Positions 7,550 to 16,045 of a DNA stretch of 64,000 bases are shown here, in pieces. Origin of the DNA: Holophagae bacterium. GTDB lineage: Bacteria; Acidobacteriota; Holophagae; Acanthopleuribacterales; Acanthopleuribacteraceae. A program made the position numbers and the translations under genes. Under the pieces are notes generated by a model. That model made no database searches. It was not told the origin of the DNA and saw nothing but the letters and a program-made list of their open reading frames with translations. The stretch lies in NCBI GenBank assembly GCA_030429565.1, contig JAUIFE010000002.1, positions 558,001-622,000 on the forward strand, given 5' to 3'. Within the stretch, counting starts at the first letter, position 1; every line of letters starts with the position of its first letter.

Positions 7550-10282
7550 TTAAAAGTCGTAGGAAATACGCAGGCCGTAGGTGCGCGGCATGCTGAAGCT
7601 GCCCTTGGCAACGCCTTCAGCGGCGCCGCCCCAGTACTGAACGACTTCATTGGTCAGGTTGTAGCCGTAGATCTCCACAACCCAATCTTTTTGGAAGAAA
7701 CGAATGCCGCTGTTGAGGGTGGAAAACGCTTCGCGTTTGTCGTCGGTGTAACGAATATCTTCATCGGGAATGGCGAAGTCCAGATTGTCGACGTGTTTTT
7801 CCACGTTCCAAATGGTCAGGTAGGAATCGTCTTCCCAGTGAACCGTGGCCCAGGGCTGAATCGTACCCATGTCGCCGAGGATAAAGGCGTGTTCCGCCGT
7901 CAGGTGCAGCTTGTACTCGGGTGAAACCGCCAACTCGTTGCCCTTCAGGTTCACTTCCAGCAATTCATTGGTGGGGTCGATGGATTCTTCATAGGAAATG
8001 CCGAAGTAAGCGACCGCGTCGTAGTTCCATTTGGTGATCCAGTCTTCGGTGATTTCGGTGTCCAACCAAGTGGCGTACCCGGAGATGCGACCACCGGTCC
8101 AAGGCACGATGTCGTATTCAAACTCAAAACCTTGAATCTCGGCGCCTGGCACGTTTTGCGTGAAATAGGCGATTAACGGTGCGGTTACCCAACCGAAAGT
8201 GGGGTCGCCGTTGCCGTCGAGAATCGGCTGATCCAAATCGTCGCGCAACACTTCCCAGCGGTCCGTGAAGGCAATTGCGCCAACCGAGGCGTACTGCATC
8301 GATTCGTAGTCCGAGAAGAAGTAGGCGCCGCGCAGGTTCATGCGACCGTCGAGCAATTTGCTCTTAAAGCCCAATTCCAAGGTCAGTACTTCTTCCGGGT
8401 CGAAGCTGGTCTGAATGTTGATTTCCTCGCCGGTACGGGCGTTGGTTTCGTGGAACACATCGCCGATACCGCCCGCTTTGAAACCCGTCGCCAAGTAGCT
8501 ATAGAGCAAGGTGTCGTCGCTGAGATCGAGGTCGAGGCCCAGGCGCCAGTCGTTGTGGCTCCATGAACCCTTATTGTCGTTGGCACTAAACTCGGGATAA
8601 ATCTCGCGGCTGTGCCAAATGTCAGTGGGCAAATCGTTTAAGGCGTAGCGTTCCCACCAACCGGGGGCGACGCCGTTGTCGTTGTTACCGATCCAGGTGC
8701 GGCCGCCGACGTCTTCTTTGGTTTCATCACTGTGGCGGAAGCCCATGGTCAAGTGCCAGCGGTCGTTAAAGGAATAGGTCCCTTGTCCAAACACCGCCCA
8801 GGCATCGCTGGAACGGTCGGGTTGGTCCCACAACGACTTGTCGTTAATGGGGTTGTCGTAGTAACCCAGGGTGGCGGTGCTCTCGTGGAAAACGTTGGCG
8901 CCGGCGATCCAGTTCAGCTTCTTGTTGCCGTAAGACTGAAGCTGAACTTCGTGCATGTAGGATTCAGATCCGGTGCCTGGCAAAAAGAACATGGCGCCGT
9001 CCCAGGCGTTTAAGCTCTGTTCCATATCCTGCGCCGACTCGCGATCTTGATTTTCATAACCGGCTTGGTAGATAAAGGTTAAGTCGCTGTTGATGTTCCA
9101 GGTCAAGTTGGAACGCAGGTACTGAATGTCGAGAAAGAAGCGACCTGGCACGTTGACGACGGCTTGGTAGGTGTCGTCTTCTGGGAAGATCGACGAGGCG
9201 TCGGCCAAACCAACCACGTTGCCGTCGCCGTCGCGTTGCGGGCGGCCGCGCAGCTTCTCGGCGTTGACCAGGTCGACCCCGCCCGCGCTGTTGTTGCGGA
9301 ACTTTTGGTAGCTTAGGTCGAAGGTGACGTCGGAATTAACCAAGTAGCGGCCACTGACGCGGAAGGCGTATTCGTTGGCGTTAAAGTAAAAGTCTTCGGG
9401 ATCGGCCGCCACCAATTCGCGGATGTTGGGGTCGCCGTTGGCGAAACCGATCCACCAGTTGGAGTGCTGCGTGCGCGTGTAGCCCTGACCCGGATCGATC
9501 ACGGTCGCGTCGTTGACGTACTCGGAAATGTAACGCTGGTCGTACTGGTTGGGATCCCAGTAACCGTCGACGTACGAATCGCGTTTGAAATAGCGACCGG
9601 CGACGCGGAAGGCGAACTTATCGGTGACGGGCATGTTGAACATCCCCTGCAACTCCTTGGCGTTGTAGTTGCCAGGTGAAGCGGTCAGTTTGCCGTCGAT
9701 TTTGTCGAACTTGGGTTTGGCGGAAATGATGTTGATGTTGCCGACGGTGGAGTTGCGGCCGAACAGCGTGCCTTGCGGTCCTCGCAGGACTTCGACCCGT
9801 TCGTTGTCGAACATCATCGCCAAGATGCCCTGCATGCGTGGGGAATAGATACCGTCGAGGTGCACGCCGACGGCGGGATCACCGAGCTCGGTTTCGTTGG
9901 TGGAACGCACGCCGCGCAAGGAGATAATCGGTGTCGACTGGCCGTTAATGGTGGCAATGTCCATGTTGGGAACCAGAGCAGCCATGTCGCGGACGGTTTG
10001 CACGCCTTGGGTGTCGAGCGTGTCTTGGTCGAAGGCACTGACGGCAATCGGCGTTTTCATGAGGTCGGTTTCAACGCGGGTGGCGGTGACGGTCACGGAC
10101 TCAATGATGTCGCGGCTTTTGTCCTTCTTCTTATCTTTATCCTTGTCTTTGTCGGCATCGGCCTCAGCGGCGGTTTTTTCAAGCGACGACTGGCTGGTGT
10201 CAGATGGGTCGGTGGCCGTTACTAAGCTGCTAGGGAAGAGCATAAAGAGAAATAGTACAGAAAGAATTAGCTTAAATTTCAT
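7550..10282 (-). CDS. TonB-dependent outer-membrane receptor
   Basis: 910 residues. A signal peptide (~1-23) is followed by a Lys/Asp-rich linker (~43-58), then a TonB-box-like stretch (ESVTVTATR, ~61-69) and a plug domain (TPIAVSAFDQDTL, GPQGTLFGRNSTVGNINI). A 22-strand-type beta-barrel follows and ends with an aromatic residue (YDF), as outer-membrane barrels do. Such receptors import large or scarce ligands using TonB energy. Location between a sugar ABC importer and a GH3 glucosidase suggests oligosaccharide uptake rather than iron. The charged linker between signal peptide and TonB box is odd and may act as a periplasmic tether. The own ribosome binding site is poor; a leader ORF overlaps the start. 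Confidence 0.92.
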   Translation of the reverse strand: MKFKLILSVLFLFMLFPSSLVTATDPSDTSQSSLEKTAAEADADKDKDKDKKKDKSRDIIESVTVTATRVETDLMKTPIAVSAFDQDTLDTQGVQTVRDMAALVPNMDIATINGQSTPIISLRGVRSTNETELGDPAVGVHLDGIYSPRMQGILAMMFDNERVEVLRGPQGTLFGRNSTVGNINIISAKPKFDKIDGKLTASPGNYNAKELQGMFNMPVTDKFAFRVAGRYFKRDSYVDGYWDPNQYDQRYISEYVNDATVIDPGQGYTRTQHSNWWIGFANGDPNIRELVAADPEDFYFNANEYAFRVSGRYLVNSDVTFDLSYQKFRNNSAGGVDLVNAEKLRGRPQRDGDGNVVGLADASSIFPEDDTYQAVVNVPGRFFLDIQYLRSNLTWNINSDLTFIYQAGYENQDRESAQDMEQSLNAWDGAMFFLPGTGSESYMHEVQLQSYGNKKLNWIAGANVFHESTATLGYYDNPINDKSLWDQPDRSSDAWAVFGQGTYSFNDRWHLTMGFRHSDETKEDVGGRTWIGNNDNGVAPGWWERYALNDLPTDIWHSREIYPEFSANDNKGSWSHNDWRLGLDLDLSDDTLLYSYLATGFKAGGIGDVFHETNARTGEEINIQTSFDPEEVLTLELGFKSKLLDGRMNLRGAYFFSDYESMQYASVGAIAFTDRWEVLRDDLDQPILDGNGDPTFGWVTAPLIAYFTQNVPGAEIQGFEFEYDIVPWTGGRISGYATWLDTEITEDWITKWNYDAVAYFGISYEESIDPTNELLEVNLKGNELAVSPEYKLHLTAEHAFILGDMGTIQPWATVHWEDDSYLTIWNVEKHVDNLDFAIPDEDIRYTDDKREAFSTLNSGIRFFQKDWVVEIYGYNLTNEVVQYWGGAAEGVAKGSFSMPRTYGLRISYDF

Positions 10283-10346
10283 GACGCGCCCCCCCAGACA
10301 CAGTATCAGAACCGATGGTCCATCCTAAATCATTAGCACTCCTCAT
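10272..10346 (-). CDS. Possible 24-codon leader ORF overlapping the receptor start
   Basis: An ATG at 10346 has an excellent Shine-Dalgarno (GGAGG, six bases upstream) and opens a 24-codon frame (starts MRSANDLGWT) whose TAA lies at 10272-10274, inside the receptor coding sequence. The receptor ATG at 10282 itself has only a G-run (GGGGGGG) upstream. This arrangement fits translational coupling or a regulatory leader peptide. The product resembles nothing I know, and no run of a single amino acid suggests classical attenuation. Confidence 0.45.
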   Translation of the reverse strand: MRSANDLGWTIGSDTVSGGARHEI

Positions 10347-10585
10347 TTCTTTCCTCCAGGAATTCATAACCCATACGGCTCACCCGAATACGGCAAAAAG
10401 GTTGGCTTGCGCCGTGCTCCTGCAACCCGTGGGCAGAGGCCTGGGGTTGCGTAAGATTCGAAAAAAAAGATCTTTTTACCTTTTGACAGCAATCGGGTGA
10501 GGCGTTTGGGGACACCGTCGCCGCAAAGGTGACGGTGGTTTCACTTCAGCGCGAATGGGGCGGCTTTTTGGGAAGCCTTACCGCC
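10347..10585 (-). promoter_or_regulatory. Upstream region of the receptor gene, with a 14-bp palindrome
   Basis: This stretch lies between the ABC ATPase stop and the receptor leader. It contains a perfect palindrome AAAAAGATCTTTTT at 10464-10477, flanked by further A and T residues, and an inverted repeat CACCGTC/GACGGTG nearby (~10515-10540). Either could be a regulator site or part of a terminator for the upstream ATPase gene. I cannot place a promoter with confidence. Confidence 0.35.
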
Positions 10586-11713
10586 TCAAGCCGCTTGGCT
10601 GAGGTGAAAACGAAGCCGCTCGCCGGAATCGGGATCGAAGAAAACGGCTTTGGTCATGTCAAACATCATGTCCATGGTTTGACCCGGAGTCCCCGCGGAA
10701 TCGGGGCGTACCCGTGCCAAGACCTTCGTTTGGTTAAGCGAAGTCGTGACCAGGGTGTCGGGTCCGGTTGGCTCACACAGATGAACCGGGCAGGCGTGGC
10801 CGCTGACGCCGCGTTCTTGCAAGCGCGAGCTCACCACATGGGTGATTTGTTCCGGGCGAATGCCCAGCACCACATGCTTACCAAGCCAGGGTTTTAAGTC
10901 GCCCCCCGTCTCCAGCACGAAATCACCGAACTCGTGGTTCATCTTCACACCGAATCCCTGTGAGGGCGAGCCGACTACCTCACAAGGAATGAAATTCATT
11001 GGCGGTGAGCCAATAAAATCGGCGACAAATCGGTTGGCCGGATCGTTGTAGATCTCATCCGGTGATCCGAACTGCTGCACCTCGCCGCCGTTGAGGACCG
11101 CAATGCGGTCACCCAACGTCATGGCCTCGATTTGATCGTGGGTCACGTAAACGATGGTGGTTTTGAGCCGTTGGTGGAGTTGTTTAATCTCGGCGCGCAT
11201 GCTGACCCGCAGCTTCGCGTCCAAGTTACTCAGTGGTTCGTCGAACAGGAACAATTTGGGATCGCGCGCGAGTGCCCGTCCCATGGCTACCCGCTGCCGT
11301 TGCCCGCCGGAGAGCTGGGCCGGTTTGCGGTCGAGTAGCGCTTCAATTTGCAGCATGCGCGCGATGCGTTGCACCGCTTCTTCCTGTTCTGCTTTGGGCA
11401 CCTTGCGGATTTCCAACCCAAACAGGATGTTTTTGCGCACGTTCATGTTGGGATACAGCGCGTAAGACTGGAACACCATGGCGATGTCGCGGTCTTTCGG
11501 GCTGAGTTTGTTCACGTTGCGGTCGCCAATCAGAATTTCGCCCGAGGTCGGCGATTCCAGGCCCGCGATAATGTTGAGCAGGGTCGATTTGCCACAGCCG
11601 GACGGACCGACCAAGGTTAGGAACTGACCGGCTTCAATCGACAAATTAATCCCTTTCAAAATGTGGGTATTGCCGAACGATTTTTTAATATTGCGAATAC
11701 TCAGAGAACTCAT
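10586..11713 (-). CDS. ugpC: Sugar ABC transporter ATP-binding protein (UgpC/MsmK/MalK type)
   Basis: 375 residues. Walker A is GPSGCGKST (~36-44), the Q-loop is in [10 protein letters not shown], the signature is [15 protein letters not shown], Walker B is [16 protein letters not shown] and the switch His is in VTHDQ. The C-terminal ~130 residues form the OB/TOBE regulatory domain of CUT1-family ATPases. It energises the two permeases encoded just upstream. The start has AAGGAAGG upstream. The symbol follows the usual naming of this family; the transported sugar is not proven. Confidence 0.92.
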   Translation of the reverse strand: MSSLSIRNIKKSFGNTHILKGINLSIEAGQFLTLVGPSGCGKSTLLNIIAGLESPTSGEILIGDRNVNKLSPKDRDIAMVFQSYALYPNMNVRKNILFGLEIRKVPKAEQEEAVQRIARMLQIEALLDRKPAQLSGGQRQRVAMGRALARDPKLFLFDEPLSNLDAKLRVSMRAEIKQLHQRLKTTIVYVTHDQIEAMTLGDRIAVLNGGEVQQFGSPDEIYNDPANRFVADFIGSPPMNFIPCEVVGSPSQGFGVKMNHEFGDFVLETGGDLKPWLGKHVVLGIRPEQITHVVSSRLQERGVSGHACPVHLCEPTGPDTLVTTSLNQTKVLARVRPDSAGTPGQTMDMMFDMTKAVFFDPDSGERLRFHLSQAA

Positions 11714-11750
11714 GATGCCTTCCTTAAAAAAAACGCCGTCGCCGCGGCGA

Positions 11751-12599
11751 TCAGCCTTTGACCGCGCCCGCGGTTAAACCCGCGACGAAATGTTTGCCGG
11801 CAAGCACGTAAACCACCAAGGTCGGTGCCGCCGCCAACAGGGCCGCCGCCATGTTGACGTTGTATTCTTTGGCGGTCGTCGTGGTGTTGACGACGTTGTT
11901 GAGCGCGACGGTGATCGGCCGGCTCTCGGAGGACGAATAGACCACGCCGAACAGGAAATCGTTCCAAATTTGGGTGAATTGCCAGATGACGCAAACGACA
12001 ATGATCGGTCCCGAAAGGGGCAGGATAATGCGCCAAAAAATGGTGAAAAAGCCGGCGCCGTCGATGCGTGCGGCCTTGACCAACTCGTCCGGCAGGGCCA
12101 CGTAGAAGTTGCGGAAAAACAGGGTGGTAAAGGCCAGACCGTAAACGACATGGACAAAAATCAATCCACCGGAGGTGCCCGCCAGGCCGAGTTGACCCAA
12201 GAGTCGCGCCATGGGCAGCAAAATAACCTGGAAGGGGATGAAACAGCCGACCAGCAACATGCCGAACAACAACTCGCTGCCGCGAAAGCGCCATTTGGTG
12301 AGGACGAAGCCGTTAAAAGCACCGATGGCGGTGGAAATAGCGACGGCCGGGACAACAATGATGAACGAGTTGAGAAAGTACCCGCTCATTTCGGACCAAG
12401 CTTTGCGCCAGGGTTCCAGGGTGGGCGCCGTCGGCAGCGACAGCAGGTTGCCCGAATTAATTTCGGCCATCGATTTAATCGAGGTCAGCAACATGACCAC
12501 CAAGGGCAGCAGGAAATAGGCGGCGAACAGGATCAGCGGCCCGTAAACGAGCGCGCGGGCGAGGGGACTGCGTTTGCCGTCAAGGGTTGTCTCAGCCAT
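11751..12599 (-). CDS. Carbohydrate ABC transporter permease (MalG/UgpE type)
   Basis: 282 residues with six predicted membrane segments, starting with [22 protein letters not shown]. The EAA loop that contacts the ATPase is visible ([23 protein letters not shown] region: EAA-type, here [13 protein letters not shown]). It overlaps the end of the other permease gene by 8 bp and is 37 bp from the ATPase gene, so all three form one unit. It acts in the inner membrane as half of the translocation pore. Confidence 0.92.
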   Translation of the reverse strand: MAETTLDGKRSPLARALVYGPLILFAAYFLLPLVVMLLTSIKSMAEINSGNLLSLPTAPTLEPWRKAWSEMSGYFLNSFIIVVPAVAISTAIGAFNGFVLTKWRFRGSELLFGMLLVGCFIPFQVILLPMARLLGQLGLAGTSGGLIFVHVVYGLAFTTLFFRNFYVALPDELVKAARIDGAGFFTIFWRIILPLSGPIIVVCVIWQFTQIWNDFLFGVVYSSSESRPITVALNNVVNTTTTAKEYNVNMAAALLAAAPTLVVYVLAGKHFVAGLTAGAVKG

Positions 12600-13560
12600 G
12601 GTTCTTGCTCCTCAATTCCGAGTAAAGGTAGGGCAAGACGATGCCCAAAACACCGCCCAGCATGACGACGGCACTGGCCGAGCCCAAGCCGATTTGGCTG
12701 CGCGCAAAGGCGTAGGTGTACATGTAGGTAGCGGGGAGGTCGGTGGAAATGCCGGGTCCGCCGCCGGTTAAGGCCATTACCAAATCGAAACTTTTGACGG
12801 CGATGTGGCCGAGAATCATAAAGGCGGAGAAAAAAACGGGGCGCAGGCTGGGGATGATGATGCGGGTGTAGATGCGCCAGGTGCCTGCGCCGTCGACGCG
12901 GGCGGCTTTGATGATGGCGTCGTCAATGCCGCGCAAGCCGGCTAGGAAGAGGGCCATGACGAAGCCCGTCGATTGCCAGGCGCCGGCGATAACGATCGTG
13001 TAAATCGCCATTTTCGGATCGACCAGCCAGGCGAACTCAAACGAGGTCCAGCCCCAGGAGTGCATTAATTTTTCCAAGCCCAAACCCGGCGTCAGCATCC
13101 AGCGCCAGGCCGTGCCCGTGACGATGAAGGACAGTGCCATCGGGTACAGGTAAATCGTGCGCAGCGCGCCTTCGATGCGAATGCGTTGGTCGAGCAAAAT
13201 GGCGATCAACACGCCCAGCACCAGGCAGATAAGAATGAACAAGCTGCCAAAGGTGAGCAGGTTTTTGCACGCGATCCACCAGCGTTCGTTGGCCCACAGC
13301 TTTTGGTACTGAATGAAACCGGCCCACTCGTAGCGGGGCAACATCTTCGATTTGGTGAAGGAAAGCCAGGCCGTCCACAGAATGAAACCGTAGACAAAGA
13401 CCAGGGAGGCAATGAAACTGGGTGCCACCACCAACTTGGGTAACCAAGCTTCCAGGGTGCCGCCCCAGCCGCGGTTGACCGCCGTGGTCGGCGCCTGGGT
13501 GGCGGAACCTTCGGGCAAATCCAAGACCGCGTCAATTTTTAGAGGTTCTGACTTAGGCAT
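12592..13560 (-). CDS. Carbohydrate ABC transporter permease (MalF/UgpA type)
   Basis: 322 residues from the ATG at 13560, which has GGAG six bases upstream. A further upstream in-frame start (13614) adds a non-family N-terminus and is rejected. After a ~45-residue cytoplasmic leader come six membrane segments (first VVAPSFIASLVFVYGFILW). The EAA loop reads DAIIKAARVDGAG. It pairs with the adjacent MalG-type permease. The gene starts 123 bp after the solute-binding protein gene. Confidence 0.92.
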   Translation of the reverse strand: MPKSEPLKIDAVLDLPEGSATQAPTTAVNRGWGGTLEAWLPKLVVAPSFIASLVFVYGFILWTAWLSFTKSKMLPRYEWAGFIQYQKLWANERWWIACKNLLTFGSLFILICLVLGVLIAILLDQRIRIEGALRTIYLYPMALSFIVTGTAWRWMLTPGLGLEKLMHSWGWTSFEFAWLVDPKMAIYTIVIAGAWQSTGFVMALFLAGLRGIDDAIIKAARVDGAGTWRIYTRIIIPSLRPVFFSAFMILGHIAVKSFDLVMALTGGGPGISTDLPATYMYTYAFARSQIGLGSASAVVMLGGVLGIVLPYLYSELRSKNHG

Positions 13561-13637
13561 GATCTTCTCCAGGTGTGGGCGCGTGAAACGCGGACACACG
13601 AATCCCGTCGACACGCGCTGGACGTGGCTAGGGAAGA

Positions 13638-13664
13638 CGGCGGCGGCCAGGTCAGTCGCCGCCG
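13638..13664 (-). terminator. Intercistronic GC hairpin between binding-protein and permease genes
   Basis: CGGCGGCG (13638-13645) pairs perfectly with CGCCGCCG (13657-13664) just after the binding-protein stop. No T-run follows on the minus strand. Such a hairpin in this position commonly protects the binding-protein mRNA and lowers permease expression, as between malE and malF. That role here is inferred. Confidence 0.5.
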
Positions 13665-13683
13665 CTGTTTGATAGGGGTAGGG

Positions 13684-14925
13684 TTAGTAAGCGGCTTGGA
13701 TCTCTTGGGCCAGGCTCGTGCTGGCGTCTTTGGCCGACATTTCGCTGTTGTAGAAGTTGGTAACGACATCGCAAACGGCACCGCGCGCCGCCGGTGTGGT
13801 GGACATGCCGTGGGCCATGCTGGGCACCAGGGTGTTGGCTTGGGAACCGGCAAGAAAGTCGTTCATGGAGGCGACGCCGTAGATGTCAAAGCCGCCCATA
13901 TCCATGTTGAGGCGCGCCGGGATGGAACCCTTGTTGAGGCTAAAGACCTCTTGAAACTTGGGTTCCATGATGATTTTGGCGAGATCGTTTTGCGCCGCCT
14001 GTACTTCCTTGCGGGTTTGTTTGAACATGACGAAGCTGTCGACGTTGTAGATGAATTTGCCCTGGGTTTCGGGGATCGGCAGGCACAGGTAATCTTGGCC
14101 GGGTGTTTTGCCGGCATTGGTGAATTCGGCCTTGGCCCAATCGCCCATGAACTGCATCGCGGCTTTGCCGTTGATGACCATCGACGTTGCCAGGTTCCAA
14201 TCGCGGCCTGGCGCATCTTTGTCGGTATAACCTTTAATCATTTTCAAAATGGTGAAGGCGCGGTCCATGGTGGCGCTCTTGAGCGTGGCTTGGTCCAGGT
14301 CGACAAAGGCTTTGCGGTAAAAATCGGGACCGCCGATGCCGAGCACAATCGATTCGAAAATGGTGGCTTCTTGCCACGGTTTACCACCGTGAGCGACCGG
14401 AATAAAACCCGCTTTTTTGATTTTTTCGGCCGCAACCGCGAATTCTTCCCAGGTCGTCGGCACCTCGGCACCGGCTTTCTTGAAGACGGCGGGGTTGACC
14501 CACATCCAGTTGACGCGGTGGACGTTGACTGGCACGCCGACGTAATGGCCTTCGTATTTCATGGCGTGTTTGATGACCTCGGGCAGCAAGCTGTCCCATT
14601 GGCCGCGTGCGGCGACCTGATCGAGGTTGGTGAGCACGCCTTCTTCGGCCCATTCTTGAATGGAAGGCCCCTTAATTTGGGCGGCGACCGGTGGGTTGCC
14701 GGAAAAAACGCGTGATTTCAGCACCGTCATGGCGCTCTCGCCGCCGCCGCCCGCCACGGAAAAGTCCTTCCAGGTATGGCCTTGTTCTTCCATGAGGTTT
14801 TTGAGGACTTCGACGGACTTGGATTCGCCGCCGGAGGTCCACCAGTGGAGGACTTCGACCTCACCGGCACTCAATCCACTGCAGAGCCACAAAAAAGCGC
14901 TCAACAACGCGATTCGGATTTTCAT
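13684..14925 (-). CDS. Extracellular sugar-binding protein of the ABC importer
   Basis: 413 residues from the ATG at 14925 (AAGGGG upstream). A signal peptide (~1-18, ending LSAG) precedes GEVEVLHWWTSGGE, the typical first strand of family 1 solute-binding proteins. Later segments (AAQIKGPSIQEWAEEGVL, PVNVHRVNWMWVNPAVF) are the usual hinge and ligand-cleft regions. It would deliver mono- or oligosaccharides to the permeases encoded next. Hydrophobic W/Y content of the cleft suggests a sugar ligand; identity unknown. An in-frame extension to 15006 lacks an export signal and is rejected. Confidence 0.92.
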   Translation of the reverse strand: MKIRIALLSAFLWLCSGLSAGEVEVLHWWTSGGESKSVEVLKNLMEEQGHTWKDFSVAGGGGESAMTVLKSRVFSGNPPVAAQIKGPSIQEWAEEGVLTNLDQVAARGQWDSLLPEVIKHAMKYEGHYVGVPVNVHRVNWMWVNPAVFKKAGAEVPTTWEEFAVAAEKIKKAGFIPVAHGGKPWQEATIFESIVLGIGGPDFYRKAFVDLDQATLKSATMDRAFTILKMIKGYTDKDAPGRDWNLATSMVINGKAAMQFMGDWAKAEFTNAGKTPGQDYLCLPIPETQGKFIYNVDSFVMFKQTRKEVQAAQNDLAKIIMEPKFQEVFSLNKGSIPARLNMDMGGFDIYGVASMNDFLAGSQANTLVPSMAHGMSTTPAARGAVCDVVTNFYNSEMSAKDASTSLAQEIQAAY

Positions 14926-15229
14926 CTGATTTCCCCTTCTAAACACAACCCGCGTCGTTGCCGGACCGATGTCGCCGCGCCACAAGCGGCGAGAAGCTCG
15001 CGCCAACCGTCGGGGGTCGCAATCCCAGACAGGGTCGTGAAAAACAAAGAACGGTAATCAGAACCGAAATCTTGGCGGAGAGCAGCGGGTTAAAGACTAA
15101 CATCCGGCTTTTGTAAGGGGTAACGTAAAAACGGCGCGGTTCCGTGCAAGTGAAGGTCAAAAAAAAACGAAAAAAGTAAAGGTTGTTGCTAAAGGCTTCG
15201 TTTCACAATGTTTTCAAAAGGGGGCGGGT
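14926..15229. other. Intergenic region upstream of the sugar operon, no gene seen
   Basis: About 300 bp between the ECF sigma stop and the binding-protein start, both on the minus strand. It has A/T-rich runs at ~15160-15200 and should contain the sugar operon promoter. I see no convincing hairpin terminator for the sigma gene, no clear LacI-type palindrome, and no well-spaced -35/-10 pair. Confidence 0.45.
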
Positions 15230-15778
15230 TTAAGAAGCCAGGTAGTTGAGCAACCAGGTGTGTGCAATTTTGAGGTGCGTCGCCACCGTTCGCTCGGAAA
15301 GGTCCATGCCGCGCGCGATTTCGGCATTGGTCAAACCGCCGAAATAACGCAGTTCAATCATGCGGCAGTGTTTGACATTCATTTTTTCCAAGACCTCGAG
15401 GGCGTCGGCCAGACGCGACGGTTCGTAGGCCGGTCCGCCGGCTTCCGATTCGTCGAGGGGCACGGCTTCCCAGTCGCCGCGCCGTTTTTGCGAGGTTTTG
15501 CGGCGCGCGTGGTCGATGATGAGCTGGCGCATGCCACGACAAATGAGTGAGTAGAAGTGAATGCGGTCCTGGTACTGAATGTCTTTGTCGGCCAATTTGA
15601 GGTAGGCCTCGTTAACCAAGGCGGTCGGGCTAAGGGTGTCGGAAGGACGCGCGCCGAGGCGGCCGGCCAAGCGTTGTAGCTCGCCGTACACCTGCGCAAT
15701 CAACTGGTCGCGAGCGTTTTGGTCGCCCTGATTGATGCGCTGCAACAATTGCGTCACGTTTCCTTGCCCGGCTGTCAC
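15230..15778 (-). CDS. ECF sigma factor, TIGR02999-like
   Basis: 182 residues from the GTG at 15778, which has AGGAGG six bases upstream. The longer in-frame extension to 15940 is low-complexity and rejected. Region 2 contains VNEAYLKLADKDIQYQDRIHFYSLI and MRQLIIDHARR, the hallmark of the TIGR02999-type ECF group common in Acidobacteriota and Planctomycetota. Region 4 reads LRYFGGLTNAEIARGMDLSERTVATHL. It is divergent from a Ser/Thr kinase gene. In such pairs the kinase is thought to act on or with the sigma factor; no anti-sigma gene is adjacent. Confidence 0.88.
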   Translation of the reverse strand: MTAGQGNVTQLLQRINQGDQNARDQLIAQVYGELQRLAGRLGARPSDTLSPTALVNEAYLKLADKDIQYQDRIHFYSLICRGMRQLIIDHARRKTSQKRRGDWEAVPLDESEAGGPAYEPSRLADALEVLEKMNVKHCRMIELRYFGGLTNAEIARGMDLSERTVATHLKIAHTWLLNYLAS

Positions 15779-16045
15779 CGACCAACCCTCCTGTGTTTTG
15801 GTTGCACCGATGGGGTGCTCGCGGCCACCCTGTGCGCGCCCAGGACGGGCGTGGCCGACTTTCGCGGCGATGCGCCGCGCCCGTTGGGCCGTACGCAGGA
15901 CAATCGTTCGCCGCCCGATAGGAATTGCAGGTGGTTCCATTAAACGCTACGATGATTTTCAAATCAATTCGATTTGCGAACAATGTGCCCGCCGGCCCGG
16001 CTCCGATCCGCCGCGAAACCGCGCGTGGCCGAGCGGAACAATGCC

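Noticed and set aside
13573-14715. 380-codon plus-strand frame
   Set aside because: It runs antisense across the sugar-binding protein, which has a signal peptide and family motifs; the antisense product is a shadow of GC-rich coding DNA.
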